From: Robiginitomaculum sp.
GTDB lineage: Bacteria; Pseudomonadota; Alphaproteobacteria; Caulobacterales; Maricaulaceae
Direction of reading: 5' to 3'
Length of the DNA stretch: 64,000 nucleotides
NCBI GenBank assembly: GCA_021776635.1
Contig: JAJFFN010000016.1
Location: 1 to 64,000 of the forward strand
Numbering within the stretch: the stretch's first letter is position 1; each line of letters begins with the position of its first letter. The notes below the pieces were generated by a model. That model ran no database searches. It was not told the origin of the DNA and saw nothing but the letters and a program-made list of their open reading frames with translations. Made by a program: the position numbers and the translations under genes. Below are positions 26,197 through 35,218 of the stretch, in pieces.

Positions 26197-26256
26197 AATA
26201 AACTAGGCAATATACTAGGCAATATACTAGGCAATAAACTAGGCAATAAACTAGGC
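26197..26256. repeat. Five 12-bp tandem repeats
   Basis: The unit AATAAACTAGGC occurs five times in a row; copies two and three carry T at the fifth position. It lies in the 230-bp gap between pcm and the unknown lipoprotein gene, 8 bp past the latter's stop codon. Confidence 0.95.
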
Positions 26257-26263
26257 AATACGC

Positions 26264-27334
26264 TTAAAGGGCGTTGCTTGTTAGGCAGGTGCTTATTTCT
26301 TTTAGCTGGTGTTCGGAAATACAGAAGGCATCTTCGTATTTGAAATGTACGGCAGCAATACATTGCTCCGTGTTCAGGCGTGCTTTGGTAATACAATGAT
26401 TAAGCTGTGGTGATTTCATGTATTTCTCGACCCAATCACTGCTCTGGGCATCGTTTGCTCCAACGATTTCTAGTGCTGATAATGTTAAGGCTTTACGTTG
26501 CATCACACCAATATAATTGAGTTTTGAGTTTTCGGAGTTTGGTTGCTCTGTGCGGCCATAGGATTGCCAAAATTGTTGCCGCTTTGTGTATGCCGAAATA
26601 TCGTTGGCTCTGATAGTGCCGACTTCCGCAATTTTTCGTGCGGTCATGTGCGGTGGTTCAAACGGAATGGATTTCGATTGAGAAATGACCTCAAGGCGTT
26701 TAGGACGAGAATCTGCGAGTTTTTTCTTCCACAATTTTTGTTTTTGCATTGAATATGATTGGCTTTTTATATGTGCAGCGGAGCGCTCAATATTGGCGAT
26801 GTCACTGGACCAGGAAGTTTGAATATCAGATGTTGCTGAGAGTGCACCCGGGATTTTCAGGGCGTAATTTGGATCGACATAAAGCTGGTATACAACACTG
26901 TCTATACCTTGAAGACGGGCAGTTTCAAGAACGCCCTCAACAAATTCGGTATTTTGTACGCCAATTAAAGCACCATAGCTGATAAGGGCAGGCCCCAAAC
27001 TTGGGGAAAATACCTGTGCTAAACCATCCATTGTTTGGTTCATATGTTCAGGTGATGCTATTTCTTGTGAAGGAATTGCAATTACCTGAGACATTAAAAC
27101 AGCGTAATTACCCGCACCGCGTACCAAAGGTTCATTCATTCTCTCTAATACAGGGCTTTTTTCAATATAGGGGGACGGCGGCGTTATTGGTGTAGCTGAT
27201 ATTTCCACTACTTCTGTTACTTGTTGTATCGGCGGTTCTGCAGCAGATGGTTGCGAGCTTTTACACGAAACGATTAGCAATAAAGAACAGGCTAATAAAG
27301 TTGGCAGGCTTATCCGATATTTTACATTTCGCAT
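26264..27334 (-). CDS. Hypothetical lipoprotein, about 356 residues
   Basis: The ATG at 27334 is preceded by GGAAAGTG and begins a lipoprotein signal with lipobox LIVSC at about residues 20-24; a start at 27361 is possible but adds a charged leader. After a Pro/Ser-rich stretch the mature part is mostly helical. The C-terminus holds four Cys (NHCITKARLNTEQCIAAV, DAFCISEH, ISTCLTSN) that could form two disulfides in the periplasm. I recognise no domain. It is divergent from the histidine kinase gene. Confidence 0.7.
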   Translation of the reverse strand: MRNVKYRISLPTLLACSLLLIVSCKSSQPSAAEPPIQQVTEVVEISATPITPPSPYIEKSPVLERMNEPLVRGAGNYAVLMSQVIAIPSQEIASPEHMNQTMDGLAQVFSPSLGPALISYGALIGVQNTEFVEGVLETARLQGIDSVVYQLYVDPNYALKIPGALSATSDIQTSWSSDIANIERSAAHIKSQSYSMQKQKLWKKKLADSRPKRLEVISQSKSIPFEPPHMTARKIAEVGTIRANDISAYTKRQQFWQSYGRTEQPNSENSKLNYIGVMQRKALTLSALEIVGANDAQSSDWVEKYMKSPQLNHCITKARLNTEQCIAAVHFKYEDAFCISEHQLKEISTCLTSNAL

Positions 27335-27531
27335 GTATTCACTTTCCAAAATTTCAAACAATTGCTATGTGGCATAGTTTGAGTATAGAATGCAATGTTC
27401 AGCTGTAAAAATAATTGAGAACACTGTATTGACTATTTTCACCTCTAACACGAAAGAGCTATGATTGTGAGGTAAAATCGCATTGTGTGGTAAACAAGTC
27501 GTAAGCAGATTCATATAGGAAAGGTGATACT

Positions 27532-29193
27532 TTGAATTTTAACATAAATCGTGGGCTACCTCTTCTTTGCCTGCTTTGGTGTCTTACCCTCATTGCAGCA
27601 TTTGTGGCTGCTTTACTCAGGGGGACTGATGCTACGGTATTATTACCTTTGTTCGCCGTAGCCATATCACCAGCAATTATTAGCGGTGTGTTGTGGCCGT
27701 TCTCTAATCGTGAATGGGCGCAAATTCTTGTCATTTTTTCATGGATATTATTGGCTGTCATCGCCAGTTTTGCCATCGGTTTTGGGCCAGTCTCTATATT
27801 GTTTTTATGTGCGCTGGCGGTTGCCGTGCTATTTGACCGTGAGAAAGTATTAGAAGCTTTAATCATGGCGGTATTTTTTGCTGCCTGTGTGTTTTATTTT
27901 GGTCGCTTTGGCTTTGCGCCAGAACCAATTGCATCGGAGCAACAGGCAAATTGGGGGCAATTAACTGGGATAATGTCGACAATTGCTTTTATCATTGGTG
28001 CACTGTATTTTGTTTCAGCAGATAAAAATAGTGAAACTGCAAGCCAAACAGCTTTAGGACATATGGCAAATGGAAAGCCTGGAATTGTCAAGCAAAATGA
28101 ATTTCTCTTTGCTGAAGCTTATCCAGGTGCCGTCGTAAAGTTTGGCGCAAAAGGCGATTTGCAAAAGGCGACCTCAACGGCCCGCGCAATGTTCGGAATA
28201 ACGGATAAATCATTTGATAAAATCAGCTTTGCAAGTTTGGGCATGAGCGAAGAGCAAGAGAACTTGTTACAAGCCTCTTATACAAAGTTGAAAGAAACAG
28301 GTGAAAAAACATGTGTCAGCATAGACTTTCCTGAAATTTTTCAAGGAAATACCGAGGCTGCGCGCGAGTATATGGAAATCACATTGGTACCACAAGAAGA
28401 TGGTTCTGTTTATGCATATTCAACAGATTGTACTCGTATTGGCAGCAAAATCCAGGACATGAGTGCGGCGCATTCAAGCGCGCAAAAAATTTCTGATGAG
28501 AAAACTCTGTTTTTCGCTGGTGTAAGTCATGAATTGCGTACGCCGCTTAATGCTATAATCGGGTTTTCAGATATGATGCGCTCTCGGTTATTTGGGCCAC
28601 TGCCAGGCAAATACGCAGAGTATGCAGACATGATACATGATAGTGGGCAACATATGCTTGATCTCGTTGGTGATGTTTTGGATATGTCAAAGGTGGAAGC
28701 TAATAAATATGATCTGGCATATTGTGAATTTGATATTGCCGATGTCGTAAGGAGTTCTATGAAGATGGTCCGCCCTTCGGCTGATGCTGCAGAGTTGACT
28801 TTGGATGCGGATATTGAGGCGGATAAAGATTTGATTGTTGAGGCGGATCGCCGCGCCGTACGGCAAATTTTGCTCAACCTACTCAGCAATGCCATTAAAT
28901 TCACACCAAGAGGTGGCCGCGTTACATCTTCGGCGCATTTTAATGGCAAGCACATTGATGTGAGTGTAACGGATACGGGAACCGGCATGACGGCGCATGA
29001 TATTGCTGCTATAGGCACACCGTTTAGTCAGGCAGCGAATGCCAGCTTAGTTAAACAACGCAGTACCGGGTTGGGATTGTCCCTTGTCAAAAATCTGGTC
29101 GATTTACACGCAGGAGAGTTTACTATTACCAGCCATCCAGGCGTGGGCACCAAAGTATTGGTTTCATTACCTGTAAAGAACCCCAATATTTAA
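27532..29193 (+). CDS. Membrane sensor histidine kinase, DivJ/PleC type
   Basis: The start is TTG at 27532 with AGGAAAGG 10 bp upstream. Residues 1-165 hold six or so hydrophobic segments. A PAS-like region follows at about 185-300. The HisKA motif is GVSHELRTPLNAIIGFSDMM with phospho-His333. The ATPase domain has the N-box LLNLLSNAIKFTPRGG, G1 VTDTGTGM and G2 TGLGLSLVKNL. The 553-residue layout resembles Caulobacter DivJ and PleC, which control DivK, but orthology cannot be shown here. No response regulator gene is adjacent. Confidence 0.9.
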   Translation: MNFNINRGLPLLCLLWCLTLIAAFVAALLRGTDATVLLPLFAVAISPAIISGVLWPFSNREWAQILVIFSWILLAVIASFAIGFGPVSILFLCALAVAVLFDREKVLEALIMAVFFAACVFYFGRFGFAPEPIASEQQANWGQLTGIMSTIAFIIGALYFVSADKNSETASQTALGHMANGKPGIVKQNEFLFAEAYPGAVVKFGAKGDLQKATSTARAMFGITDKSFDKISFASLGMSEEQENLLQASYTKLKETGEKTCVSIDFPEIFQGNTEAAREYMEITLVPQEDGSVYAYSTDCTRIGSKIQDMSAAHSSAQKISDEKTLFFAGVSHELRTPLNAIIGFSDMMRSRLFGPLPGKYAEYADMIHDSGQHMLDLVGDVLDMSKVEANKYDLAYCEFDIADVVRSSMKMVRPSADAAELTLDADIEADKDLIVEADRRAVRQILLNLLSNAIKFTPRGGRVTSSAHFNGKHIDVSVTDTGTGMTAHDIAAIGTPFSQAANASLVKQRSTGLGLSLVKNLVDLHAGEFTITSHPGVGTKVLVSLPVKNPNI

Positions 29194-29221
29194 GCTTAAT
29201 TTTATATGATTATCGCTTAGC

Positions 29222-31699
29222 TTACTTTTTGCGGCTCATCATTGGTGAACCAAGCGCTGCAATAAAGAAGCCAAAGAATACCAGCAGTAAGAAAAACACT
29301 ACGCGGTTTTGGGTGATGTCTTTCCACCACTGCTTTACCAAGTTGGATTCAAAAGCCTGCGTTGAGGCTTTTCCAATCCAAGATTTCAAATCTCTCGATG
29401 TTTGCTGACCTTTAAGTTTAATTTGGCTGAGTGATGGTGTAGAAAAATTAAAAGCTGACAGATTCCATTTTTTCGTTTCCAGTGTCGGCGTTTCCAGTGC
29501 TGTTGTTTCCAGCGTCGGCGTTAGGAGCTCTGTTGATTGCAGTGAAGATGTAGGCTGCACACTCTGGTCTGTTATAGCTGTTTTTTGTTTGCTCTGCGTT
29601 AGAGATGAAAACCAATTTTTTGCCACCGTAATAAAACCAAGTGTTTCTTTTTTAGGCGCTAATTTGGACGTTCCAAATGAATTTGGCAGGGGTTTGGCCA
29701 TTTGTGCCATCAAAATATTGTTTTTGTCCCAACGCGAAACACTGCCCTCTAAGCCGTTCCAATAATCCCTATTGGTGACAAAATCCATGGAATTTGCAAA
29801 CTTTGCAGGTTGATCGGAACTGATAACTCCGATCATCCGACCATTCGCAAACGGCGATACGAAAAGCGCAGCCAGACCGCCTGGCTTTAAGCGGGCTCCA
29901 TTGTCTTGACCATTGTCTTGACGCGCGGCAATACTAAAGGTTTGCGCAGCATTGTTAGAAGCAAATTGGTCTGTGCTGGCATTGTGTTTACGTTTAGGGA
30001 TATTCAATACGTTTTTCCCCAATGCGAGCCTTAGGGCGCTAGGTGCTGCAGAAAAAAGTGTCTTGTCTGTAATAGGATTAGGGCCAATGAATAATATATT
30101 TTGGTCCCGGTTTTTTTCTGTAGGCAAACCAGATACATAATTTGCATTGCTCCATTTGGGGCCAAATTGTTGTGCAGCATAGCCAAGCAATCGTAGGGTT
30201 GCTTGCTTGTCATTTGCCGTGCGTGCCGTTAATACGAGCGTGCTATTTTGGTCAAAAGGTGCGCCAGAAGCTGCAAATCTATTCAAATCTGTTCCAAATG
30301 AAAGTCTAGACGTTTTCAAACTAAGTTTGGAAGTGTTGTTGACCAAAATACTGGGTATGTTTTGTTGTGACTGGCACAACGGGGCATCCACAATTGGTAG
30401 TATTTCAGGCTCAAAACTAAGTTTGTTTTGCGCCGCGGTGAACATGCCAGTTTTAATCGTAAAAGATACATTTTTCGACGTTTTGTCCAAATTTGTATAG
30501 CCGATAGACTGATCATTAAGTTTTACGGCCAAGCGCGATTTCGGATTAATATCTGTAGAGCTTAGAATTTTAAGGGTGAGAACCGCACTGGTCGCCTGTG
30601 GGGCTTTGACATTGAAGTTTATGCTGGCTGGGTCAGGGCGCCAGGACGGGGAAAGAAACGGTGTGTCTATATCAGATAGCTTATATTCTTTTGCTTCTAG
30701 GGTTTTACCGTGGGCAAATTTTTCACCTGAGTAAAATTCGTTTAAAGCAATGCTTCCTCGCCGCGCAGATGGCAAATGGAAAGTCGCAAATGCGCGCGTT
30801 AATTCCAAGAGCTGTTCTTCGGTCTCGGCGGTTAAGACAACCGTCGGTTTTTGGCGGTCATCTATCATGACACGCGCGCCGGGTGCCCTTAGGATGGATT
30901 TTTTCTTTAACAGTGGGCGAATATCATCATGGGTTCCAATAATGAACTCCATATCGCTAAGACCGGTGTTTAATTTGAAATTTGGCACAAATGCCATACG
31001 TTGAGCGATGCCTTGCGCGGCTAATGCTTCATAGGCCAATTTGTAGTTGCCCTTGGCGGTTATACCGACACGCTTAGGGGCCGTCATCGCATGGGCTAGC
31101 CGTTGCTCGATTTCGATAATTTGCATATCGCGATTTTTAGTGCGCGCCTTTGCGACCAATTTTGAGCGAGCAAGGTCTAAAATCCATTGGCCGTTATCTG
31201 GGGTCAAACAAGCAGCATTTCTTGGTGTCTGGTAGCTAATTTTTATGCTGTTTCCAGACAGGCGTATACGCGAAGTATCCATACGTATGTGTGCATCAAA
31301 ACGTGAGGCCCGCCCGTATATTGGCACAGGTTTAGTACCGTTAAAGCTAATGAGTAATGGTGTGCCGCGCATAACGCGGCCTTCGGGGTAAGCGCTTAAA
31401 AACAAATCCAAGTTTTCATACCAGTCATTGGCAGGCAAATCGAATTTAAGTTCGAATTCTTGAGTGCGCCAATCTAGAATTGCGTTGTCTTTACGCGCCA
31501 TTTTTTCAAGGTTTGATTTTAAGATATAAGTTTGATTTCTATTTATTTTTGCGTTGGTCGTAACGGCTGCTTGTGCAAAATTTGGTGTAAAAACCAAGAG
31601 GCTGGCAAAGCAAAGCAACAGCAATGAATAAAACCCTTGCTCAAAACTCATGTGGCGTTTGCTATTGAATTCGAGGTTTTTTTGCTTATTTTGGGACAT
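29222..31699 (-). CDS. BcsB-like periplasmic cellulose-synthase regulatory subunit, orphan
   Basis: The product is about 825 residues from ATG 31699 (MSQNKQKNLEF). A later ATG at 31651 (MSFEQGFYS) starts a cleaner signal peptide ending FAQAA. The periplasmic part has alternating carbohydrate-binding and flavodoxin-like segments of the BcsB family. A single C-terminal membrane anchor follows (VVFFLLLVFFGFFIAALG). BcsB guides the growing glucan through the periplasm with BcsA. No bcsA, bcsC or other synthase gene is present, so its partner is elsewhere or it serves another polysaccharide. Confidence 0.8.
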   Translation of the reverse strand: MSQNKQKNLEFNSKRHMSFEQGFYSLLLLCFASLLVFTPNFAQAAVTTNAKINRNQTYILKSNLEKMARKDNAILDWRTQEFELKFDLPANDWYENLDLFLSAYPEGRVMRGTPLLISFNGTKPVPIYGRASRFDAHIRMDTSRIRLSGNSIKISYQTPRNAACLTPDNGQWILDLARSKLVAKARTKNRDMQIIEIEQRLAHAMTAPKRVGITAKGNYKLAYEALAAQGIAQRMAFVPNFKLNTGLSDMEFIIGTHDDIRPLLKKKSILRAPGARVMIDDRQKPTVVLTAETEEQLLELTRAFATFHLPSARRGSIALNEFYSGEKFAHGKTLEAKEYKLSDIDTPFLSPSWRPDPASINFNVKAPQATSAVLTLKILSSTDINPKSRLAVKLNDQSIGYTNLDKTSKNVSFTIKTGMFTAAQNKLSFEPEILPIVDAPLCQSQQNIPSILVNNTSKLSLKTSRLSFGTDLNRFAASGAPFDQNSTLVLTARTANDKQATLRLLGYAAQQFGPKWSNANYVSGLPTEKNRDQNILFIGPNPITDKTLFSAAPSALRLALGKNVLNIPKRKHNASTDQFASNNAAQTFSIAARQDNGQDNGARLKPGGLAALFVSPFANGRMIGVISSDQPAKFANSMDFVTNRDYWNGLEGSVSRWDKNNILMAQMAKPLPNSFGTSKLAPKKETLGFITVAKNWFSSLTQSKQKTAITDQSVQPTSSLQSTELLTPTLETTALETPTLETKKWNLSAFNFSTPSLSQIKLKGQQTSRDLKSWIGKASTQAFESNLVKQWWKDITQNRVVFFLLLVFFGFFIAALGSPMMSRKK

Positions 31700-31782
31700 G
31701 ACAGAGCCTATTTTGGTTAATACGCTGTCAACCAAGCAAAAAGAGTGCCAATTTCCCCCCATAAGGGAAAATAGCCTGCATA

Positions 31783-32145
31783 ATGAGTAGTCATGTTTAT
31801 GATCCCAGTATTATGATGCCAGTATTGAAACCTTCGATATGGGTTTACGCATTGATCCGCCGTGCCCAATCGGAAGCGGCCTTTGCCACATTGGCTCGTA
31901 AAGGCGACGGTGATGCAGGTGCCGTATTGGTGAAAGTAAGTACGCTTGACGGCAATGCGGTGTTGTACCGTCCAATCAGAAATCTATCAGGGGAGCGGGT
32001 TTGGCTCCCCAAAGGCCCATTAAGCGAGCGCGATATTGACGAAATTATTGCGCATCGTGTTAAAACAGATCCGGATTTGTGGGTAATTGAAATTGAAGAT
32101 AAACAAGGACGACATTTTTTAACGGAGCCTGTTGAAGTCGAATAA
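31783..32145 (+). CDS. DUF1491 family protein
   Basis: The 120-residue protein has the alphaproteobacterial DUF1491 pattern: IWVYALIRRAQSEAAFATL, then ARKGDGDAGAVLVKV, and DPDLWVIEIEDKQGRHFLTEP at the C-terminus. Function is unknown; it is a small cytoplasmic alpha/beta protein. prfC starts 40 bp downstream on the same strand. Confidence 0.9.
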   Translation: MSSHVYDPSIMMPVLKPSIWVYALIRRAQSEAAFATLARKGDGDAGAVLVKVSTLDGNAVLYRPIRNLSGERVWLPKGPLSERDIDEIIAHRVKTDPDLWVIEIEDKQGRHFLTEPVEVE

Positions 32146-32184
32146 CACTTGTTTGTTTATGCGTTGCCACTTATGTGAACATCC

Positions 32185-33768
32185 ATGACAAATTCATCTG
32201 ACCATCCATCCGCTACCCGGCGCGTTTTTGCCATTATCTCGCACCCGGATGCAGGTAAGACAACGCTGACCGAAAATATGTTGCTGGCTGCGGGTGCCAT
32301 CCACCAAGCGGGACAAGTTGCGGCGCGCGGGCAGCGCAGACGCACGCAATCAGACTGGATGAAAATAGAGCAAGAGCGCGGCATCTCTGTGTCCTCGTCC
32401 GTTATGACGTTTGAACACAGAGGTTTGGTGTTTAACTTATTGGATACACCAGGGCATGAAGATTTTTCAGAAGACACTTACAGGACTTTGACAGCAGCAG
32501 ATTGTGCAGTGATGGTTTTGGACGCCGCCAAAGGTATTGAGCCGCAGACTCTAAAACTATTCGAAGTTTGCCGTCTGCGCGATATTCCGATTATCACCTT
32601 CGTCAATAAATTTGACCGCGAAGCCCGTGAGGTCTATGATACCTTGGCCGAGATCGAAGATAAATTGGCACTTGATGTTGTGCCGATGCAATGGCCATGT
32701 GCAAGTGGGCGCCGCTTTAAGGGTGTTGCCGAGTTAAAGACGAACAGTTTTTTACCTTTTAACACAGACGGCAAACACAGTGATGCAACTGAGTTTGGTA
32801 GTGGGGAAATGCTTGACTGCATTGACGATGCTGATTTAGCCGAAGAGTACAGCGAAGAAGTCGAGCTTGCCCGTGAATACGGCGAGTTTAACGAACAATC
32901 TTTCCTTGAGGGGCATATGACCCCGGTATATTTTGGATCAGCGCTCAAGAAATTTGGTGTTCTGCAATTAATTGATGCGCTGGCCCAATTCGCCCCAAGG
33001 CCACAGATCGAAAAATGCGTGAAGAACGGGAAAGAGGACAGTGTTGCCCCAACCGATAAAACAGTATCGGGCTTTGTGTTTAAAGTACAAGCCAACATGG
33101 ATCCAAACCACCGCGACCGGGTCGCGTTTTTGCGGCTTAGCTCTGGTGTATTTAAACGCGGCATGAAACTTAAGACGACTGAAAATAAAACCATATCCGT
33201 GCACAATCCGATCCTGTTTTTCGCCCAAGACCGCGAATTGGCTGAACAAGCCTATGCAGGTGATGTCATCGGTATCCCCAATCACGGCGTGTTGAGGGTA
33301 GGGGACAGCTTATCCGAAAGCGGTAAAATACGCTTTGCTGGTATTCCTAATTTCGCGCCTGAGCTTTTGCGCCGCGCCCGTCTAGCCGATCCACTAAAAG
33401 CTAAGCATTTACGCAAAGCTCTGGAAAGCTTGGCCGAAGAAGGTGTTACGCAGCTTTTCAAGCCGGCTATGGGTTCTGATATGATTGTTGGCGCGGTGGG
33501 TTCGTTGCAAATCGATGTTATGGCAGAGCGTATCAAAACTGAATACGGCCTAGAAGTCGTGTTTGAGCAAAGCATGTACCAAGTGGCAAGGTGGGTGGTT
33601 TCAGACGATGCTTCCGCATTGCAAGTCTACATCAACAAAAACCAAGGGGCTATTGCCGAAGACCTAGACGGCGCACCGGTGCTACTGGCAAAATCCCAGT
33701 GGGACGTAAGTTATGCAGCCGATAAAAATCCACAGCTTAGGTTTTTAAAAATTAAAGAGCGAAATTAA
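32185..33768 (+). CDS. prfC: Peptide chain release factor 3
   Basis: The 527-residue GTPase has G1 SHPDAGKTTLTE, switch I (QRRRTQSDWMKIEQERGISV), G3 DTPGHEDFSEDTYR and G4 FVNKFDREA. RF3 removes RF1/RF2 from the ribosome after peptide release. The last 26 codons (from about 33691) are duplicated, with changes, at 34839-34917. This suggests that the present 3' end was replaced by recombination. Confidence 0.96.
   Translation: MTNSSDHPSATRRVFAIISHPDAGKTTLTENMLLAAGAIHQAGQVAARGQRRRTQSDWMKIEQERGISVSSSVMTFEHRGLVFNLLDTPGHEDFSEDTYRTLTAADCAVMVLDAAKGIEPQTLKLFEVCRLRDIPIITFVNKFDREAREVYDTLAEIEDKLALDVVPMQWPCASGRRFKGVAELKTNSFLPFNTDGKHSDATEFGSGEMLDCIDDADLAEEYSEEVELAREYGEFNEQSFLEGHMTPVYFGSALKKFGVLQLIDALAQFAPRPQIEKCVKNGKEDSVAPTDKTVSGFVFKVQANMDPNHRDRVAFLRLSSGVFKRGMKLKTTENKTISVHNPILFFAQDRELAEQAYAGDVIGIPNHGVLRVGDSLSESGKIRFAGIPNFAPELLRRARLADPLKAKHLRKALESLAEEGVTQLFKPAMGSDMIVGAVGSLQIDVMAERIKTEYGLEVVFEQSMYQVARWVVSDDASALQVYINKNQGAIAEDLDGAPVLLAKSQWDVSYAADKNPQLRFLKIKERN
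33719..33746 (+). repeat. Left copy of prfC-tail direct repeat (28-bp identical core)
   Basis: These 28 bases are identical to 34868-34895, in the same orientation and at an offset of 1149 bp. They form the most conserved part of the duplicated prfC tail and could be the crossover point. Confidence 0.95.
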
Positions 33769-34439
33769 TTCGTAATTTCGGCTTTGAAATAAGCTCTATA
33801 TGCTAAAAATGCTAGCACAGAGCCAACAATTTGCGCACCAATAAATAACGGCACATCATTTGGCCGTATACCAGCAAATGTATCGCTTAAGGCCCGCGCA
33901 ATTGTGACAGCGGGGTTGGCAAAGCTGGTCGAGGCCGTATACCAATACCCAGCCATAATCACGAGGCCGACAGCATAGGGTACGGCTTTAGGGCGCAGCT
34001 TCACGGTGAACAATATACAAGCAACCAAAGCGAAACTGGCGACAATTTCTGAAACTCCTTGCGAAGCCCCTGTGCGAATATGAGTTGATGTTTGCAAGAG
34101 TGTTTCTGCAAACATTATGTGGGCAAGGCATACACCCAATATGGCGGCAATGATTTGCACGGGCATATAGGCAAGCGCATCACGTGCGTTTATATCTTTG
34201 TTGAGCCAAAATGCCAATGTTACAACTGGATTGAAATGTGCGCCTGATATTGGACCCAACATAAGGATTAAAACCGCAAGAATAGCACCAGTTGCAAGCG
34301 TGTTTCCAAGCAGAGCAATACCTATATTTCCACCGGCAACCGTTTCAGCCATGATGCCAGAACCCACGACTGTGGCCAGCAATAAGGTTGTGCCGATTGC
34401 TTCTGCGAGCAAGCGTTTGGACAAAGAAAAATTAATCAT
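33765..34439 (-). CDS. Aquaporin/glyceroporin-family channel, AqpS-like
   Basis: The 224-residue protein has six membrane segments and the two half-helix motifs, HFNPVVTL (Asn-Pro-Val) and FANPAVTIARAL (Asn-Pro-Ala). The gene overlaps an ArsR-type regulator by 8 bp, an arrangement known for AqpS channels that let out arsenite or methylarsenicals in rhizobia. Substrate choice is inference from context. Its stop overlaps the prfC stop region tail-to-tail. Confidence 0.85.
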   Translation of the reverse strand: MINFSLSKRLLAEAIGTTLLLATVVGSGIMAETVAGGNIGIALLGNTLATGAILAVLILMLGPISGAHFNPVVTLAFWLNKDINARDALAYMPVQIIAAILGVCLAHIMFAETLLQTSTHIRTGASQGVSEIVASFALVACILFTVKLRPKAVPYAVGLVIMAGYWYTASTSFANPAVTIARALSDTFAGIRPNDVPLFIGAQIVGSVLAFLAYRAYFKAEITN

Positions 34440-34800
34440 GATATTTGAGGTCTTTTTTAAGTGCTTTGGCAGGTGAGGGATTATAGCCGGTAAGGGCGAC
34501 GCCGCAAATTTCCGGGTGACCTTGGCAGCAATCCTGAGCGAAAAATGTTAGTAAATCGTGCGTGCCGGCTAGATCAATTTTGTAAAAAATATGCCGCTCA
34601 TGCCTTTCCGACATTATTAAATTCGACCTTTGTAGTTGCGATAAATAACCCGAGAGCGTGGAAGCAGGCATGTTGGTGCGTTCAGCGATATCACCCGCCG
34701 ATAATGCCCTTGGCATATGGTGCATGAGCAGACGAAACACGCCAAGCCGTCCTGTGTGCGCTAAAGCAGAAAATGCCGAAGATGCTGTATTCATTTCCAT
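34432..34800 (-). CDS. arsR: ArsR-family transcriptional regulator
   Basis: The start at 34800 (MEMNTASSAFSALAHTGRLG) or 34794 is chosen because the longer frame to 34929 reads through a copy of the prfC tail in antisense. The product is about 122 residues with a winged helix (SAGDIAERTNMPASTLSGYLSQLQRSNLI). A Cys pair in DCCQGHPEIC near the C-terminus may bind As(III) or another metal. It overlaps the aquaporin gene by 8 bp and probably represses the pair. Confidence 0.85.
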   Translation of the reverse strand: MEMNTASSAFSALAHTGRLGVFRLLMHHMPRALSAGDIAERTNMPASTLSGYLSQLQRSNLIMSERHERHIFYKIDLAGTHDLLTFFAQDCCQGHPEICGVALTGYNPSPAKALKKDLKYHD

Positions 34801-34838
34801 AATTCGTGAATAATCGAAATATATAAGAATGCAAGGTG

Positions 34839-34917
34839 AAAATCCCAATGGGACACAAGCTACGCCACCGATAAAAATCCACAGCTTAGGTTTTTGAAAG
34901 TCAAAGAACGTGGTTAG
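34839..34917 (+). pseudogene. Detached second copy of the prfC 3' end
   Basis: The 26 codons (KSQWDTSYATDKNPQLRFLK onward, ending in TAG) align codon for codon with the end of prfC, 1149 bp upstream. Of the codon changes I count, seven are silent and four alter the residue. The divergence therefore arose while both copies coded for functional protein tails. No start or upstream prfC sequence is attached. Confidence 0.92.
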
Positions 34918-34997
34918 TGCATTTTGCACCTAATGGCATTTTGCATTTAATTGAGAACAGGCATTATTCCTTCCTCCGTTTTTCATGGGGGAAGTGG

Positions 34998-35133
34998 GCA
35001 CCTCTTGGTGCTCGATGGGGGCGCGCACTCTTGTGCGCTACTGAGTTTTGTCTTTAGCTATATTGCCATTGAGACGCCAGAGCGTCTGCCCCCATCCCCC
35101 CTTTGGGGTACTGCCCCAATCTCCCCTTTGGGG
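34998..35133. repeat. Array of short hairpins
   Basis: Five perfect inverted repeats occur within 136 bp: GCACC-TCTT-GGTGC (34998-35011), GCGCAC-TCTT-GTGCGC (35023-35038), AGACGC-CAGA-GCGTCT (35072-35087), and CCCC-TTT-GGGG twice (35098-35108, 35123-35133). They lie between the hydrolase 3' end and the ArsR promoter side. The stretch 34918-35218 holds no convincing gene. The array may end transcription of the hydrolase gene. Confidence 0.7.
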
Positions 35134-35218
35134 TAATTCCCCTATGGAAAATGGGGGAAGGAAAGAAAGTGAACCCAATTTTTTACACATCGTCCTCGGG
35201 TGCAAATGCCTAACCGCT

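Noticed and set aside
34801-34929. N-terminal extension of the ArsR frame
   Set aside because: It crosses the duplicated prfC tail in antisense; the ArsR fold starts at 34800.
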